From Syngnathus acus (Eukaryota > Chordata > Actinopteri > Syngnathiformes > Syngnathidae): 64,000 bases of DNA. This document shows, one piece after another, positions 1 through 13,557 of the stretch (positions are counted from its first letter, which is position 1; every line of letters starts with the position of its first letter). The stretch is from contig NC_051088.1 of NCBI RefSeq assembly GCF_901709675.1, positions 9,202,193-9,266,192 on the forward strand. Reading direction: 5' to 3'. The notes below the pieces were generated by a model. The model saw only the letters and a program-made list of their open reading frames with translations, searched no databases and had not been told where the DNA came from. Made by a program: the position numbers and the translations under genes.

Positions 1-1193
1 AGGCTATTTGGACCAGAACTTACAGTTCGTTCAACAAATTCTCCCCTTGGCTTTTAGATTCATCAACATTAAATAAGTCAGAATAACTTAAATCTCAACA
101 CCTGCACTTGATGTCACATTGTTTAAGTTTATTGCATATTATTTTCATTAACTTTGTTTTTTGTTCATTGATATTCATGCTTCATGTTCAACCATCGGAC
201 TGAAAAACAATTCTGCTTGTGCATATACATTTCACTGACAATGCTAATAAAATCAATTCTGATTTGAGATTCTTCTTTGAAATAGTCAACAAAAGGCAAA
301 AGGGTGGATCAGATATTGGCATTGCTATGGCGTACATTCAAGTACCTGCCCACTTTGTGACTGCAAGACCTGAAAAATGGCTGAGCAGTGACAACGAGAA
401 TTGCGTTTTGTGCAATACTAACATTTTGCATCACCTGCCAGCCAACCTCAGAGGGGTGGAGGAATTAACTGCTTCAGTTTCTTTTTGGAGAAACACCAAC
501 GCATTTTGGAACCAGGAATGTGCTGTGTTCAGGAACATTTGCAGGGTCTAAAACAAAAAAATCTGAGTCAGAGATTTGAGATTCAGTGTTAGCCAGCACG
601 ATGAAGAGAAAGAATCAAGATGCCCGCACACCAGCAACTGCCAATTCGAGGAAAGCTGCTTTCTCTATCAAATTAAAGTGAACAGCGACCCAATCAGAGC
701 AAAGTTTATTTACATATTTAATATTAAGGAAAAACTCAATAGAAATAAAATAAATATAAATAATAAACATAAAACTAAAATAGTTTTACTTAAATTATCT
801 TGCAAAGCCAAAAACGTGACAACAATGATTCCAGAAAATATCCTTAAATGTAGAAAGAAGAACCAGCCTTGCTCTCACTTAGCATGTCTTGATTTGGTCA
901 CATTTAGTAAACCACACCCATTACTACAATGTCGTATTGCTGGCTAAGTAGTTCCCTAACAGTAATTGAATGGGCAGCTAAGGCTGGAGGTTAAACAGAC
1001 GTGTGAGCTTACTGGGAGGAAACTGGCCTTGAGTCCTCTAAACGATTCTAAATGGAGGGACCTCCTCACTGCTGACCTTTCTGAGATGGATTTTAATGCA
1101 TAAAGTGGAATAAAGCTGAATTAATCATGTGAAGGGACTAGGTCATGGACAGAGGTGTACCGAAGATAGCACAAGGTGTGTGCATGGATGCCT

Positions 1194-1198
1194 GCGTG

Positions 1199-1230
<32 letters not shown>

Positions 1231-1248
1231 TGTGTGTGTGTGTGTGTG
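1194..1248. repeat. (TG)n / (TGCG)n microsatellite
   Basis: A run of TG dinucleotides is interrupted by a block of TGCG units. It is a simple alternating purine-pyrimidine tract; the open frames over it are low-complexity artefacts. Confidence 0.95.
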
Positions 1249-3785
1249 AGCTTTGTTTTAATTGTAAAATGGGCTTGTGAAAATATCAAAATACTCAATG
1301 ATCAAAGTAAAAAAGCAAGGTCCCAAAGGAAACAGGAAACATGGCCTATGACAGCAATAACAACAATAAATTCACACACCCTGAATAAACCCAGGTAAAT
1401 AAATACAAACAAATTGATGAGACAACGAGGTATATTTGGACAGGAAGCGAGTGGCTGGAGAGAGCTGACTGCTCGACAGAAAGAAAAGTGCTGACGAGAA
1501 CAGGTGGAGATAAAAATGAGACGTAACATGAAACAAAAGTGAATCTTTGTAGTTAAAATGTGACAATACAAATCCAGCATATCCATGTTCTAAATGTATG
1601 TGTTTGAGCACAGCAGCTAACTAGCACATGCATGTGATCATGCAAAAACCAAGGTCAGTGAGACATACTGTATGCACGCACATGTGGGTGCAGCTATAAA
1701 CAGTAATGGCTGTGCAGCGGAGTATGAGACCAGACTAACAACTCTACTGGCCCGCCTGCCGCCACAGATCAGCGCTGCCCTCACCATCGGACGTGACAGC
1801 CACAAGCGTCCGCGCTAAAATAGCCACCATACGGCTGTTACAAGCCTCAGTAACAGAGCTCTGCTTACGACGGCTGACGGCATCACATTTCAGCCCCGGC
1901 TGGCAGAACTCAAAGATGGAAGGCAGGAGAGAGAGGAAAAGAGATATCAAACGTTGGTTGATCTTTGATTTGTCTGGGTTTTCTCTGAATTTTTTGAAAA
2001 GGACATACAAATATGCCAATCCTTGGCATCATAAAACCTTTGTCCACTTTTTAAAGTTACATTGGTGATTCATAAACTACAGCTGGTAGATTAGAATTTG
2101 TTTTGAGTAATAGTATTGACTTAATTTTTTACTTTAATTTGAAAACTTGAAGCATAAAGTGGCCATTTTTGGTGGTAGTAGTATTTCAGTCGAACAAATT
2201 CTACATTTCTACTACATGACATCATCTTTAGTCGATGTCTCCGAAGATCAAAAACCAGAACGGAATAGTTCAAGAATCTCTTGTGAACAAATGGCTCAGT
2301 GAACTACATTCAGGGCACAGAACACAAAAGTTTGATTTAAAGCATATATCATTTTAACCTGGTTTTTAAAAAGTTTATTTTGGGGCTCTCATGTCAAATC
2401 TCTGAACAGTTTCTGAGAACCAACAAACTATCTCACAGATTAACAATGTGTGCTAAAGGGGACAATTCAAATAAATCCTCAGATTCGTTTTGTGATTAAA
2501 TGTTTGTTATTTAAAAAAAATAAAATAAATGCTTGAAATTTTATTTTCGGGCTGAGTAGCTACGAGAGTTCACCTGTCTGAAGTATTTCACAGACAAATT
2601 TAATGAACAGCAAATTCTGCCAACATGAAAATAATAGTACATTTGCTGATAATACTGGCACTGCCAGTCTAAACCTTGACTCTACATGTTTAGTATTTCA
2701 ATGGATGACTGTCACAACCATCACAATAAAATGTTAGCTTAAAGCGTTCTAGGTTCTACATTTACTGTCAAAGGGAATCTTTCCTTTGCGATAGCGGTTG
2801 TACTACCCATTTTATTTTAACCACCATCTTGATGTATTCTTTCTTTCCAGCTGAATTGCGCTTTGTTGGTTTCATCAGGATAGATAGAGGGTGAAAGATA
2901 GTGTAAAATGTTTGTGCTGCCATACACTCCAACAGTACGAACAGGTGAGGGAGAAGAGTGACTGAGTGAGGAGGAAGTGGGGAGAGATTTAAGGTTTCAA
3001 GAAGCCACTTTGTATTATCAGGCAGCCTCAGGCTCTGCAGAGTTTGCCGCGGGCCCAGAAGCTGCTGTTATCTCACCTATATCTCAACAAATTATCCCAG
3101 CCAGACCCCACAGCCTTTCATCAGCCACGTCTCACCATGTCCGCAGGAGCAGGCCCAAAGCCTCAAACCACCCCTTACCAACTCACCTCTTTCTTTTTAT
3201 AATAGCTTCAGCTCAGCTCACTTTATCATTCAGCTGATATTTTGTTCATCTTCTGGGAAGTGGATGTGCAACTTAAAAAATCTTCCTTCAGAGACCAAAG
3301 TCTCTTCAATAAGGTTTTTTTCATGATTGACACCTTCAGTTTGGCTATAATTCACTTAACAACACACACTCATTTATTGTTTGACTTTGTAACATGGCGT
3401 GAACCTGGGTATTCTGCAGCAATCTGTAATTTCACATGATTATTAATTATCAAAATTCATTGGTCCAAATAATCCACACTCAGTATCCATGAACGAAAAA
3501 GACAAGCCGAAATATTTTCATTTGGAAAACGAGGCCTACTAGGCTGTAGGCAACAGCAGCTCTGTGTGTTCATGCCTGCTCATTCATGCTCAATTGACTG
3601 TGTGAGACACTGAAACTGAACAACCTGCCTAATGGATTCTACTCAGTTCTAATTCACAGAGAAAGGATCACCTGGTGGATCCTGCTGGGCCCTGAGCAAG
3701 GAGAAATGAACAGATAAATGCGTGTCGTGTATTTTGTCGTGTTTGAACACACAGCTACTGCATCTACAAGCCACAAAATTTCCTC

Positions 3786-3925
3786 TGCATTTTCTATACC
3801 GCTTGTCCTGTATAAAGTCTATGCAGGTAGACTTAAGGCAAGGGACAAGTTCCAGCCTGTACTGGCCACCTGTCAATCACAGAGTAGCATTCACATTGTA
3901 TTTCTCATGTCCAGTAGCAATCTGC
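3786..3925 (-). repeat. Reverse-oriented copy of the teleost interspersed repeat tail
   Basis: Reading the minus strand, the order of words (ACAGG..., GGTGGCCAGTACAGG, CAAGCGG) follows the 3' tail of the interspersed repeat seen in other copies here, such as at 34.5 kb. It is strongly diverged. Class assignment (SINE or LINE tail) is from memory of teleost genomes. Confidence 0.45.
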
Positions 3926-6436
3926 TTTGGCATCCCTCCATTCTTTGAACTGCATGTCCAGGTTGGACACCTGTGAATGTGCTCATTCATGAGTCGTTGT
4001 GTCCCTCTATAAGCAGGACTTGTGCAAGCTTTATACTGGACAGGAGTGACCTTGACATTAAGTACAGTGCTTCTTATGAGATGTATAAAGGGTAAGACAA
4101 TGCTTTTCTCAGCCTAAAGGTCTTTGATGGATGAATGACATTAAAAACCAAATGACTCTCCTGGATGTTTTCTTCCTTCCTCAACAATGAAGCACATGGA
4201 GAGCAAGTCTTTTTTAATTCTGTATTAAATGAATCCAGTAAAATTAATGAATTTAATACTAATACCGTGCTTCTGGCTGAAGACGTTAGGGAACGTGAGA
4301 GAACAAATTTTGCAGTGAATGATAACCTCTCCGGGACCAGTAGCAAAAATGAGACGTTTCCAGTCATGGGAGCAGTAGACCACAGCGTAATTAATATTCA
4401 CAGACGCATTTTGAGTGACATTTCAGTTGGCATCCTGACGCCCAGTCATGCAGTGTCGGCGGATTTGCTTCAATGGTGACTGTTGCATGCTAAAATAAAA
4501 GAAAGGACGAATAATTTACACCACAAGTTTTGTGATGGGATCAGTCCATTGAAAACTGTAAAGCCCCCAGCAGAATCATACATGACATCTGTTGTTAAAT
4601 CTGGGTATGAACAGTGGCTAACATCCTTCTGTTGTACACGTGTCCTGTTGAATTTAGTTGGGGATAATAAATATATCATCTTCACTGCACCCTACCAAGT
4701 TTCCTCTTAATTGCGAATCATTTTTCCCATAACTTCCTTTGAGCTTTGCAAGTTTCCAACATATTATGAGTGTTAAAGTGACGGGGACGTACCTTTTATA
4801 AGCACTGATGAGGCTTTCAGCCTGCTGTGTGATTTAGTGGGCCGGGTTTGGCCAATCTGTGTGGCTGCCTAAATTATGGGCCGCAGACAGGCCCAGTGTA
4901 ATGTGTCAGCTGCAAATCAATGAACACATCTAAATATAGACATGTCTCACGTAACGCTGACACAATCACCACCATCGCCACCACACACATCGTTTCTACA
5001 TTTCAATACAAACTCTGCCAATGGATGATAGAGTCGGAGTGACAAATGAGTTGAGATGATGTGTTGCCTACACTACACTCCCGTTGTACTCCTGCCCAAG
5101 TACTCTTGAGCAAGATAAAGAATTGTATAAAGTAGCTGTTTACACTCTCAAATGGCACAATAGAGAAAGTCAAGACATTTTTTCGAAATGGGTTCCTATT
5201 GTATTCATATTTTACTGGAAAATGCCAAAATCCAAGGATTGCAGCAAGCCTCGGGCTTGAATGGTTCACGTAGCTTGAATCATTGCGTGTACTTGAGCCC
5301 TTTAAGCATGATAAGAATGATGTTACACGAGTGCCAGAATTTTGGAATTTTTGCTGACCTATTTTTACTGATGGCAGAAAATCTCAAAACCTACTGTCGT
5401 ATCAATATATCTTCCCTCCAGTTAGACTAACCACAAAATACACTCTCACACATTGTCCTATGTATGTCACACATTCTCTTGGCCCTTTGTATTTGCCCCC
5501 TGGGTCTTTAATACTCTTTTCACATTTACTGTTTGCAGGCCTGCCACGGGCAACCATCAGAGAGATTAAAAAGATTCATACAGTGTGTCCACTCTGCTTC
5601 CCTGCCATCAGGTAATGCTGAAAAAAAATACATGAATCTCCAAGGCCATTTCACATGGCAGCTCAAGAAATGGTCTGCTGGGAACTTTCACGGCATCACC
5701 GGGAGGGTTAGGTGAAGTTCAAAAAGAAAACAAAAACAAATTAAATATTTAGGAATTCAGAAGCAGTCAGACATGCAGCAAAAACTGATACAAAATTATT
5801 CACACTCCTATTCAAAGCTGGACTACCTGGAGAAATTCTATGTAAGATCTACAAATTCCACACAGAAAGATCCGAGATATCCCCAACAACTGAAAATGTG
5901 TGTCAATTTCTAGTTGGCTTCATTGACCACGGTGCTGACACAAGATGTGAATTTTGCTGCCCACTGCTCCTCTGGGACAGTTTAAATGCAGAGAACACAT
6001 TTTGCTTAGCTTTGTGGAGATGAGAAATAAAATACCTTTACCTTAAAAGGGATGTACCCACGGGGCTTCAAATTTGAGCCGGTAATTAGAGATGGAGAGG
6101 TCGCTAATGCGGATGACTGATAACTGAACATTTTTTGCCCTTTTCCTTATCACATGTATTTGTGTTTTTTGCAAATATGATGTTTTCATGCAATGCAAGA
6201 GCTTAATTAAATGAATTCTCAAAAGAACTGAAATGCAAAGTTCTTATAAAAATCAGTTTAGATTTAAGTACAAAGAAATCCAACAATGTCAATATTCACT
6301 AAACATGCACAAACATGTCAAACCTGCATTTCAGTAATTAACACTAAACAGAAAAATTAAGCTCAATCCTCGAGATTTACTTGATTACAAGAACAAATAG
6401 GGGCAATAAAACATGTTGGGGTTTTTTACCTTAAAA

Positions 6437-6822
6437 TAGGGCTATTGAATTATGAATTCACTTGGGCCAAATTTTAAAATCAAGAAATGTTGCAAGGCCA
6501 TACACATTAGTAAATTGACGGTTTTCATTTTAAATTTTACATTTCAAAGTTGAAACGGACGGGTTGTTTTTCCCCAGTATCTTGCTGCACCTGTTTTCAG
6601 CACCGCTAGCGACATTTGAAAACAACACAGTCAGCAATGTAGATATAGCTACTCAAGTGCTGCATTCACTGTATCAAACACTTCAGCAATTTTGGAAGTT
6701 TTGAAAACCGAAATACGAAACTGGAATCCATTTGATTCAAGCAGGCTGGATCACAGGCTGGGCCACTCGGGGGTTGGTTCTGGGCTGCATGTGGCCCGCG
6801 GGCCGCCATCTGATACCCTTGT
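6437..6822. mobile_element. Decayed hAT-like non-autonomous element (remnant)
   Basis: The left end reads GGGCTATTGAATTATG and the right end ATCTGATACCCTTGTG, which are imperfect inverted repeats. Inside are GGGCCAAATTTTAAAATC and CATGTGGCCCGCGGGCCGCC, words typical of hAT-type elements whose ends carry GGGCC motifs. No clean target-site duplication was found, so the borders are approximate. Confidence 0.4.
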
Positions 6823-8369
6823 GATTCTAAATGTGTTTCTTTAAACTTTATTTGGTAGAACCATTACATAAAATCTGTGGTCAACCCCACCAAACATTGC
6901 AGCGATGACCTCAAACAAAGTAACCAGCAAACAAGGCCTATTCTCAGGTCCAACATGAGTGACCTCTGACCTTGCAAATGTTCTGCTGGACAAATGAACG
7001 AAAACAGTGAATGAACTGAAGCATCACCACCAGCAGCAGCAGCAGCAGTAACAGTTTCATTCATTTCTCCCCTCAAGTGTTCCCCGCCCGGTCACTCCCA
7101 CTCTGACGCCTTTACCCCCCACCCCCCTAAACGCTCCCAATGCCACTTGGGAGGCTATTTTTTGCCACTCTTCACTAAATAAGGCTGTGTCCCATGGCCA
7201 TGATAGCTGGCTGGTGAAGGGGTGTGAGCCCCTTGCGCGTACCTTGGTATAAAAACGCTGGGACGGCGGGGTTTTCCTCTGATCGCCCTCCACCTCTCTC
7301 TCTCTTTCTGTCACTTTTGCTTGTCCCGCTTTCCCATAATGACGTCCTTTTAACGCCATTCTGTCTAACCTGCTTTGCTCAATCTTTAACACTCTGCTGT
7401 TCAAATAGTGACCCAGATGCTTTTTCCAAAACCCTCTGAGAGTGAATTTATTTTGGAGGCTATTATAAATTATTATCGGCTTTTTTGGGGGGTGGGGGAT
7501 GACTTTTTTTTTCGAAGGGGTGCCTGAGAAGAATGATGGCTAAAGGACGAGAAGGCCAACGAAAAGAGTAAGCAATAATTGAGATTTTCTCAAAGAATTC
7601 AATGCTACTGATCATTTAAAGCAATACATTTTAGTCATGAAATCAACCTCGCCTTAAATCTAATTATATTTATTAGTTAATTATGAGAATGTGTTTAATC
7701 CATTTCTGCTAAAAGAGGAAACCATATGATTGTGTTGCATTTTATTGGATTGTGTTTTCCTATTTTAATATCTGGGAAAAATCCCAAGTACTAAAATTTC
7801 ATGCATTAGTTTTATTATTTAGTATTTTATTATCTACTGTCATTTTGGACATGCACTTATTGATGTGCACCAAGAGGCCTATTCTCCACTGCCGCACGTT
7901 ACTAGATTTTTTTTTCTTCCAATTTTTGTCACATTTTTGCTTTTTATTCATCACTTGACACCATTGCTCCTTAGTTTTTCTTTGTCTTAATTGTTCCATC
8001 CTGCATAACCCCCCCCCCCGCCCCGTCGCTACCACCATTCCCTTCTTGTCTTCATTTGTCCTTCAGCTCCGTCAGCGTTCACTCACTATCTCGCTCCGTC
8101 TCCTTCTTTCCTTCCTCATCCACCTCATCTGCTTGTCCTCTGTCCAATGTGGATGGACAGCTGACACATTTCACTGCTCAGTCATCACTTCACAACCATT
8201 CCTCTTACTCAAGCCTCTCAGAGGGTATTGGCTCCTTTTTTGCCATCAATTTCTGCCTCCACTGGGTCACCCTCCACCTTCTCGTTTCCCCCCTTCTTTT
8301 CTTCCTTCTTTCCTTCCTTCCTTCTTTCCTGCCTCCTCCTCCTCTCTCATTATAACCATCAAGTGAGAG

Positions 8370-8573
8370 AGAGAGCGAGAGAGAGGCAAGGCAAGTCCCA
8401 TGACCCTTTCCTTTTCTCTCCTGTCCTCTCTTTCACTCCTCTTCCTCTCCGCATCCTTAAACTCTCCATCGCTGATTCAGCTCCCAGCAAGGAAGAGGAG
8501 GAGAGCCACCGCCTGCAGCGACCGCCTCACTCTGTACGGGCCGCCAGCCTCCTCTGGACCACTTGGATTTCTG
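8370..8573 (+). other. Putative first (non-coding) exon of the mir-1/mir-133a host transcript
   Basis: A GC-richer stretch with no repeats ends at a possible splice donor, TTTCTG then GTAGGT; a second donor, GGTAG then GTACGC, sits 4 bases on. It lies about 5 kb upstream of mir-1 on the same strand and has the look of a 5' untranslated exon, with a purine-rich GAGA tract at its start and polypyrimidine DNA upstream. The 5' end is a guess. It could instead be an untranslated first exon of slco4a1, 34 kb downstream, or not transcribed at all. Confidence 0.3.
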
Positions 8574-10005
8574 GTAGGTACGCAAGTGTCTTTTTTGTTG
8601 CATGATAAAAAACAAAGTGGACTTATTAAGCATCTGTGCTCAACTTGTGCGTATGTGTGACAGTGTGGAGTTGAATTTTCTTTTAAATCACTCCCCTAGC
8701 TTAGTTGTCATCATGTGTGACCTGCAGCCAATTTTACATACATTTGAGACATCCTGTGTCCGATTTGTCGTGCAGTGCACGTGGTTGAAAATGCTGCCTC
8801 GGCATATTTAGTTGGGGTGAAAAGGTCAAGGGTTGCATTTGTGTCTTTTAATTAGCTTAAATAGTATCGCTGTTTTGCTTGAGATTTAAAACGTACTAAG
8901 AAATGTCAAAACTCACTAAGCAGGTTTACATTCATTTTAACTTGCAGTGAGACAGTGGAAATGCTACAGAGAATAAGGAAGCTATTATGTTAAGTCAGTG
9001 GTGTGCCCTGTTTGCATTTATTGGAGAGGTGCTTCAACAATCCCATCAATCACAATCTTATCAATTGGTATTTACACGTTCATTATTCTCCTCTTTCAAA
9101 AATCCCAAATCCAAAAATAAATGTCCTCCCATGCCATGGTGACCTTAATTCATGCTATTTATCTAGACCTCATCTCCATCCACGGACACGTGAGTGTGAC
9201 TCTCCACAGGGGGGAAGAGAGGTTTAATAATAGTTTGAAGCAAAGTTTCTAAAAGTGTAATGCATGTCCTTCCATTCCGTTCCCTCACTTACACGGGCTA
9301 ATTTTACCCATGTTGAAAATACCATGGAGATCAATGGTGGTCAGCTGTCTTGTCAAAGCTCCTGCGGAGATGCTGGAGGAGGCAAAGTGTCAGCTGTCCA
9401 CCATGGCTGTGCTGCTTATAGTCGACATGCAGCTGTTAGCGGCCATAGTGTGCAGGTACTGAATGTGCACTGGTGCTAGGCTGTGAGTTTGACTTTAAAT
9501 ATAAATCCTGAAAGCGCAAGGAAACAGCATGACAGCAGATAATGTCATTGCAGGAGTTCTGACTGGAAAGTATAATTTCTTGCTGAATTGATTTTGCTTG
9601 TAAGTTTGGTAAGTTGCCTATTAAGTCTATATTCTAAAATCGAAAAGTGGAGTACAATGAACATAAAACCAGCATTTTTTAAAAAAAGCAGTTTTGGGTT
9701 TAACAAACAAATGGGTATATCGCAGAAGGTCTTCTGAGAATTGGGTTCAATCAACATTTGCGAAAAATAAAAATGTATTTAAATGTCTTCTTTTGGCAGG
9801 GCATTTAACCTCAACCTGGCAGGTTGAAACATTTTCTTTTTTAGTTTGTATTGTTTTTACCATACTGTATCTTTTTTTTTTTTAAATGTCTTTAATCACG
9901 CCTCAGAAGAGCTTTAGTTTTTACTCCCAGCGTTTGACCCTTTACGAAACTCAATAAAAAGCTCAAAATGTTTTTTTTTAGTTTTTTTTATTATATCATA
10001 TATAA

Positions 10006-10230
10006 TCACGATGGTGTCGCGGTGCCTTATTTTGGTGCATGCACCGAGGGTTCACTTTCGACTCAGCGACAGTGTTAAATATGAGAGAAAATGTCTGTCA
10101 TTGACTAGCGACCAGTATAGGGTGTTGCCTGCCTTTTGCCTGAAGACAGCTGAGATATGCTCCAGCTCATCAGCGACCTTCAACGGGACGCGCAGTACAG
10201 AATATGCACGGATTGATGAATATGTCAAGA
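10006..10230 (+). repeat. Interspersed tRNA-derived-SINE-like copy
   Basis: The head carries GATGGTGTCGCGGTGC, resembling a tRNA A box, followed by GGGTTCACTTTCGACTC in the place of a B box. The body has GCGACCAGTATAGGGTG and ATATGCTCCAGCTC, degenerate forms of the tail shared by the copies at 13.1, 34.6, 39.4 and 40.0 kb. Assignment rests on this shared order of motifs. Confidence 0.55.
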
Positions 10231-11268
10231 TCATTATGCTTGCCTTTTCCTGATTCTTGCCACCTTTCTTCACTAAATGGACTTCCTAACTCATTCAGGT
10301 CCTGAATGATCCATTTTCACTTCTTGCCTCATAAAGGTGTCAATTATGAGTCGATAATCTGAAGATTTCTTGAGTTTACATAATGGAAATGATTTGTAGA
10401 CTAGTAGCACTTAGAAATCTATTTTGCAAATCAAAGTGAATACTTCAATAAGTTGACCTTTTTGTACCAAAGTTTTGCAACATAATTCGACATGGGCTGG
10501 CGCGAGGTTGCTGGCGTAGTGTGTGATTTTGTCCCATGTTCCGTCGCATGCACGTGACTCTACACTCATTGACCAGTTGATTTAGTAAACCTTTGTTCCT
10601 TCCCTGGGAAAGCGAGTGAGAACGAAAGGAAGAAAGGAATGAGAGAGGATGAGTGTGATTTATGGTCGAGACTTTTAGTTTAATTACTGGGCGGGCAGCT
10701 CTGATGTGCGCTGCCCCCATGGCACTATTTACACAATATTTGAAAAAAAAAACACACACAACAGGGGGTGTTGTGGGGGCACAGTGGATGATATATTCAT
10801 GTAGTTTTCACGGATGCAGTTGATACACTGAACCAATTTATGTTCAAAGCATGGGACACAAGACACGATTTGACAAAAATGCAATTTTCACAATCGTTCT
10901 ATTTATGTCATGGATTAAAATAAATGTGCCATTATTCATGAGTGTTATTCATGAGAATATTGTGTTGTGTCAGCAGTTTCATATTGGCGTTGAAGGTGAA
11001 AGTTTCGCACGTAAAGACTCTTGTCTGCATTGTTGTAAATGTTCTATCGGTGCAATCCAACACTTGATGGAGAAGCACAACTGGAACAGCTGTTCCATCC
11101 AATTTAATCTCACACACACATGCAAATTTTGCAAATCACCCTTTTTCGTTCCCAGTGATAATTAAATGCCTAATGCAGCAATGGTTCAATTCATTGAAAG
11201 AACAACTCGGCCTTTGTACGTTTGCTTATAAATTGGTATTGATCTCTGAGAAAATGGTTTGTGCACTT

Positions 11269-11293
11269 GTGTGTGTGTGTGTGTGTGTGTGTG
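11269..11293. repeat. (GT)n microsatellite
   Basis: A short pure GT dinucleotide run. Confidence 0.95.
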
Positions 11294-11459
11294 CACTTGC
11301 GCGTGTACTTGTCTGCTTTACTCACTAATTCTCTAAATGTCCTGTCATCATCACTGCCATCATCAGGTATATGTCTTTTTAGCATACTGCTAAAGAGGAA
11401 GAATTGAGAACAATCGCTCTCGGGATGAGCTACTGCATGCCGGACTCAAACTTTTGTGC

Positions 11460-11722
11460 AAGGGGGAGAGGAAGGCGGCAAGCAATGACGAAAGAGAAAT
11501 ACAGACTGCAGAGGCAGCACCTGGACTATGCTGACTGAAGGAAGGGAGAGGGGGAGTAAAGCATTCCTTCCTTCCTTTCTTCTTTATACTCTGCCCTGCA
11601 TCAGGGGGTGGGTGCAGAGGCGTAGTTGGGGAGATAGGGAGGGAGGGAGGGAGGTTAGTATGTGCCCGTATGTGCGTGCGTGCGTGCATGGTGGAGTGGG
11701 GCAAGCCAACATCTGCCAGTAG
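11460..11722 (+). other. Possible alternative 5' exon upstream of mir-1
   Basis: The stretch ends with TGCCAGTAG followed by GTAAGTGCA, an almost perfect splice donor consensus, 1.8 kb before the mir-1 hairpin. The interior is purine-rich with GGGA repeats. The 64-codon frame from 11528 ends at the same TAG but is low in complexity, so I do not call it a protein. No acceptor is evident, so it would be an alternative first exon. Confidence 0.22.
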
Positions 11723-13040
11723 GTAAGTGCAACATCTCCCTCATTTTCCTCTTTTCAGCACCCCTCCCCAACATTCAACCACCACCACTACTGGGGTGTG
11801 ACACTCAAGGTGAAGTGTGTGACAATGCTGATTGATGGCATGCTCACCAGATGTTATAGTAAGGTTTAGCCCTCCACAATATATAGCCCTGCAATTTTAG
11901 TACCATGACTTAAGTCTGGGTTTTGGTCTGCCCCTGCACCATATGTCAGGCACTTTTAGTCGTCAACTAATACTGCATTTAACCATTTAGTTTTAGGCCT
12001 ACAGTTTTTGCACTGCATTTTTAGTCAGGCAGTCATCAGTTTTATCCTGGGTGAAGTTACAGTTTAGACTCTCGCCTTTTCATGTAGATTCAGCTCTTTC
12101 CAACTTCGCTTACCATACAGCTTTAGGCAACATTTATTGGGCCACATATTTGTAGACGGTGCAGATGTAAAAACGGATTTTTTTTCAAGCCTGTTGTTTG
12201 GAAATTTGTTTTGTCTCGTTGCGCCATGCTGGGTGCTGAGTGCTTTTTCTTTACATGTGTCCAGCGCACCTGACAATTTGGTGGCTGAAAGTAGACGAAA
12301 CATCAAGCCTGCCGGAACCACTTCTAAGTTTTAGCATGGGTAGTGTAATGCAATTTTAGTAAATTGGATCAAGGAGCAGGTAGGATGGATGTCATTGTGT
12401 TTCATTCATAAATATCACAATGGCGTACATTGAACGTCCTGAATTATTATAATCAATTCATTGAAAAATCATAGATATTATTATCATATTTATGATTTAT
12501 TTTTAAAATCATCCTATTTTTGCCGACACTGCTATGGAGGGCGGTGGTCAAGGGCTGGGGGTCATACACTATGCAGGTTCTAAGTACTCATCAACTGCCC
12601 ACGTCACAGATCTGTGATCCCCTACTGCCTACTGCTTTTTGGGAGTCACTCATGGAGGTCTGCTTGCATTTCTTTATAGATGCACTTTGCTCACCTCAAC
12701 CTGCTGCAAGATTCATTCAAAGCAGTATCATCTTCCATCATGTCAAAGTCTATTTTAGCACACTATAATTGAAAAAAAAATAGTCTTGTCATTTACACTG
12801 TGCCTCATACCAGACTTGCACTGGCCACAAAAATACACCCCTTGGTCCTTAGTTAAGTCTTAAATGCATATTGTTTCTGTCTTGCCACTTAAGTGACTGC
12901 TAAATCACAAAATAAATATTTGGCTGATTTAAAAAATATTTTTGGAACCTTTGGTCTTAAAGTGGATACGTACATTTTTCTAGGTTTTTTTTTCATTCTG
13001 TCTATATGTTTGAAAACAAAGCTTGTTTAAAAAATGGAAA

Positions 13041-13248
13041 GTGTAAATGGTTGTTTGTCTATATACTATGTGCCCTGTGATTGAGTGGCAACCAGTTCAG
13101 GTAGTGTACCGGCTCTCATCCTAAGTCAGATGGGATAGGCTCCAGCTCCCCTGTGACCGTAATGAGGATATGATGGATGGATGGATGGATGGATGGATGG
13201 ATGGATGGATGGATGGATGGACGGACGGACGGACGGACGGACGGACGG
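13041..13248 (+). repeat. Interspersed repeat tail with compound (ATGG)n-(ACGG)n microsatellite
   Basis: TGCCCTGTGATTGAGTGGCA, CAACCAGTTCAGG and GGGATAGGCTCCAGC are the standard words of a common teleost repeat tail. The tail ends in an (ATGG)n run (13172-13220) that changes abruptly to (ACGG)n (13221-13248). It ends about 310 bases before the mir-1 hairpin. Confidence 0.8.
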
Positions 13249-13407
13249 CAAACCTTTAGTAATGGTCCGTCTTTCATCTCATAAGTTTAGTTATTCATTT
13301 TGGTCTTTGGTTTCTTTTCTTGGCTTTAACTAAAGTACTGCGTTTTTGGTCAAAATAGGGCTGTTGTCTTCTCAGCGGTTTCAGTAGACCTCTTTAACTG
13401 TTCGCCA

Positions 13408-13500
13408 CCGATGTTGTCCTGGGGCCTCTCACCAGCTGGGATAGGCTCCAATTAGCCATAACGCTGAATCGGTTAGATGTACAGATGGACGCATGCCTCG
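13408..13500 (+). repeat. Second, fragmentary repeat tail
   Basis: CAGCTGGGATAGGCTCCA followed by a diverged AATCGGTTAGATG and ATGGACG matches the same tail as the copy just upstream. It ends about 60 bases before the mir-1 hairpin. Confidence 0.55.
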
Positions 13501-13557
13501 TGGGTGGTTCTGATCCAAGGAACCTGGACCTGATGTCACCAAGGACTGTGGCCCACT

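Larger units (their letters stand above)
1..8200. other. Gene-free spacer with GC-richer islands
   Basis: I see no coding exon here. The open frames are short, lack splice context and have no recognisable family. The stretch holds a (TG)n tract near 1.2 kb, two GC-richer islands (about 1740-1920 and 2940-3190) that could be regulatory, a reversed repeat tail near 3.8 kb and a decayed DNA transposon near 6.4-6.8 kb. The islands are only inferred from composition. Confidence 0.5.

Noticed and set aside
2163-2172. SRF-type CArG box CCATTTTTGG upstream of mir-1
   Set aside because: It fits the consensus, but similar words occur near 33.27 and 52.14 kb, and about four are expected by chance in 64 kb. 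It lies 11 kb from mir-1.
11528-11722. 64-codon frame ending at a splice donor
   Set aside because: Composition follows GGGA and CCTT repeats; the stop coincides with the donor only by its sequence TAG.
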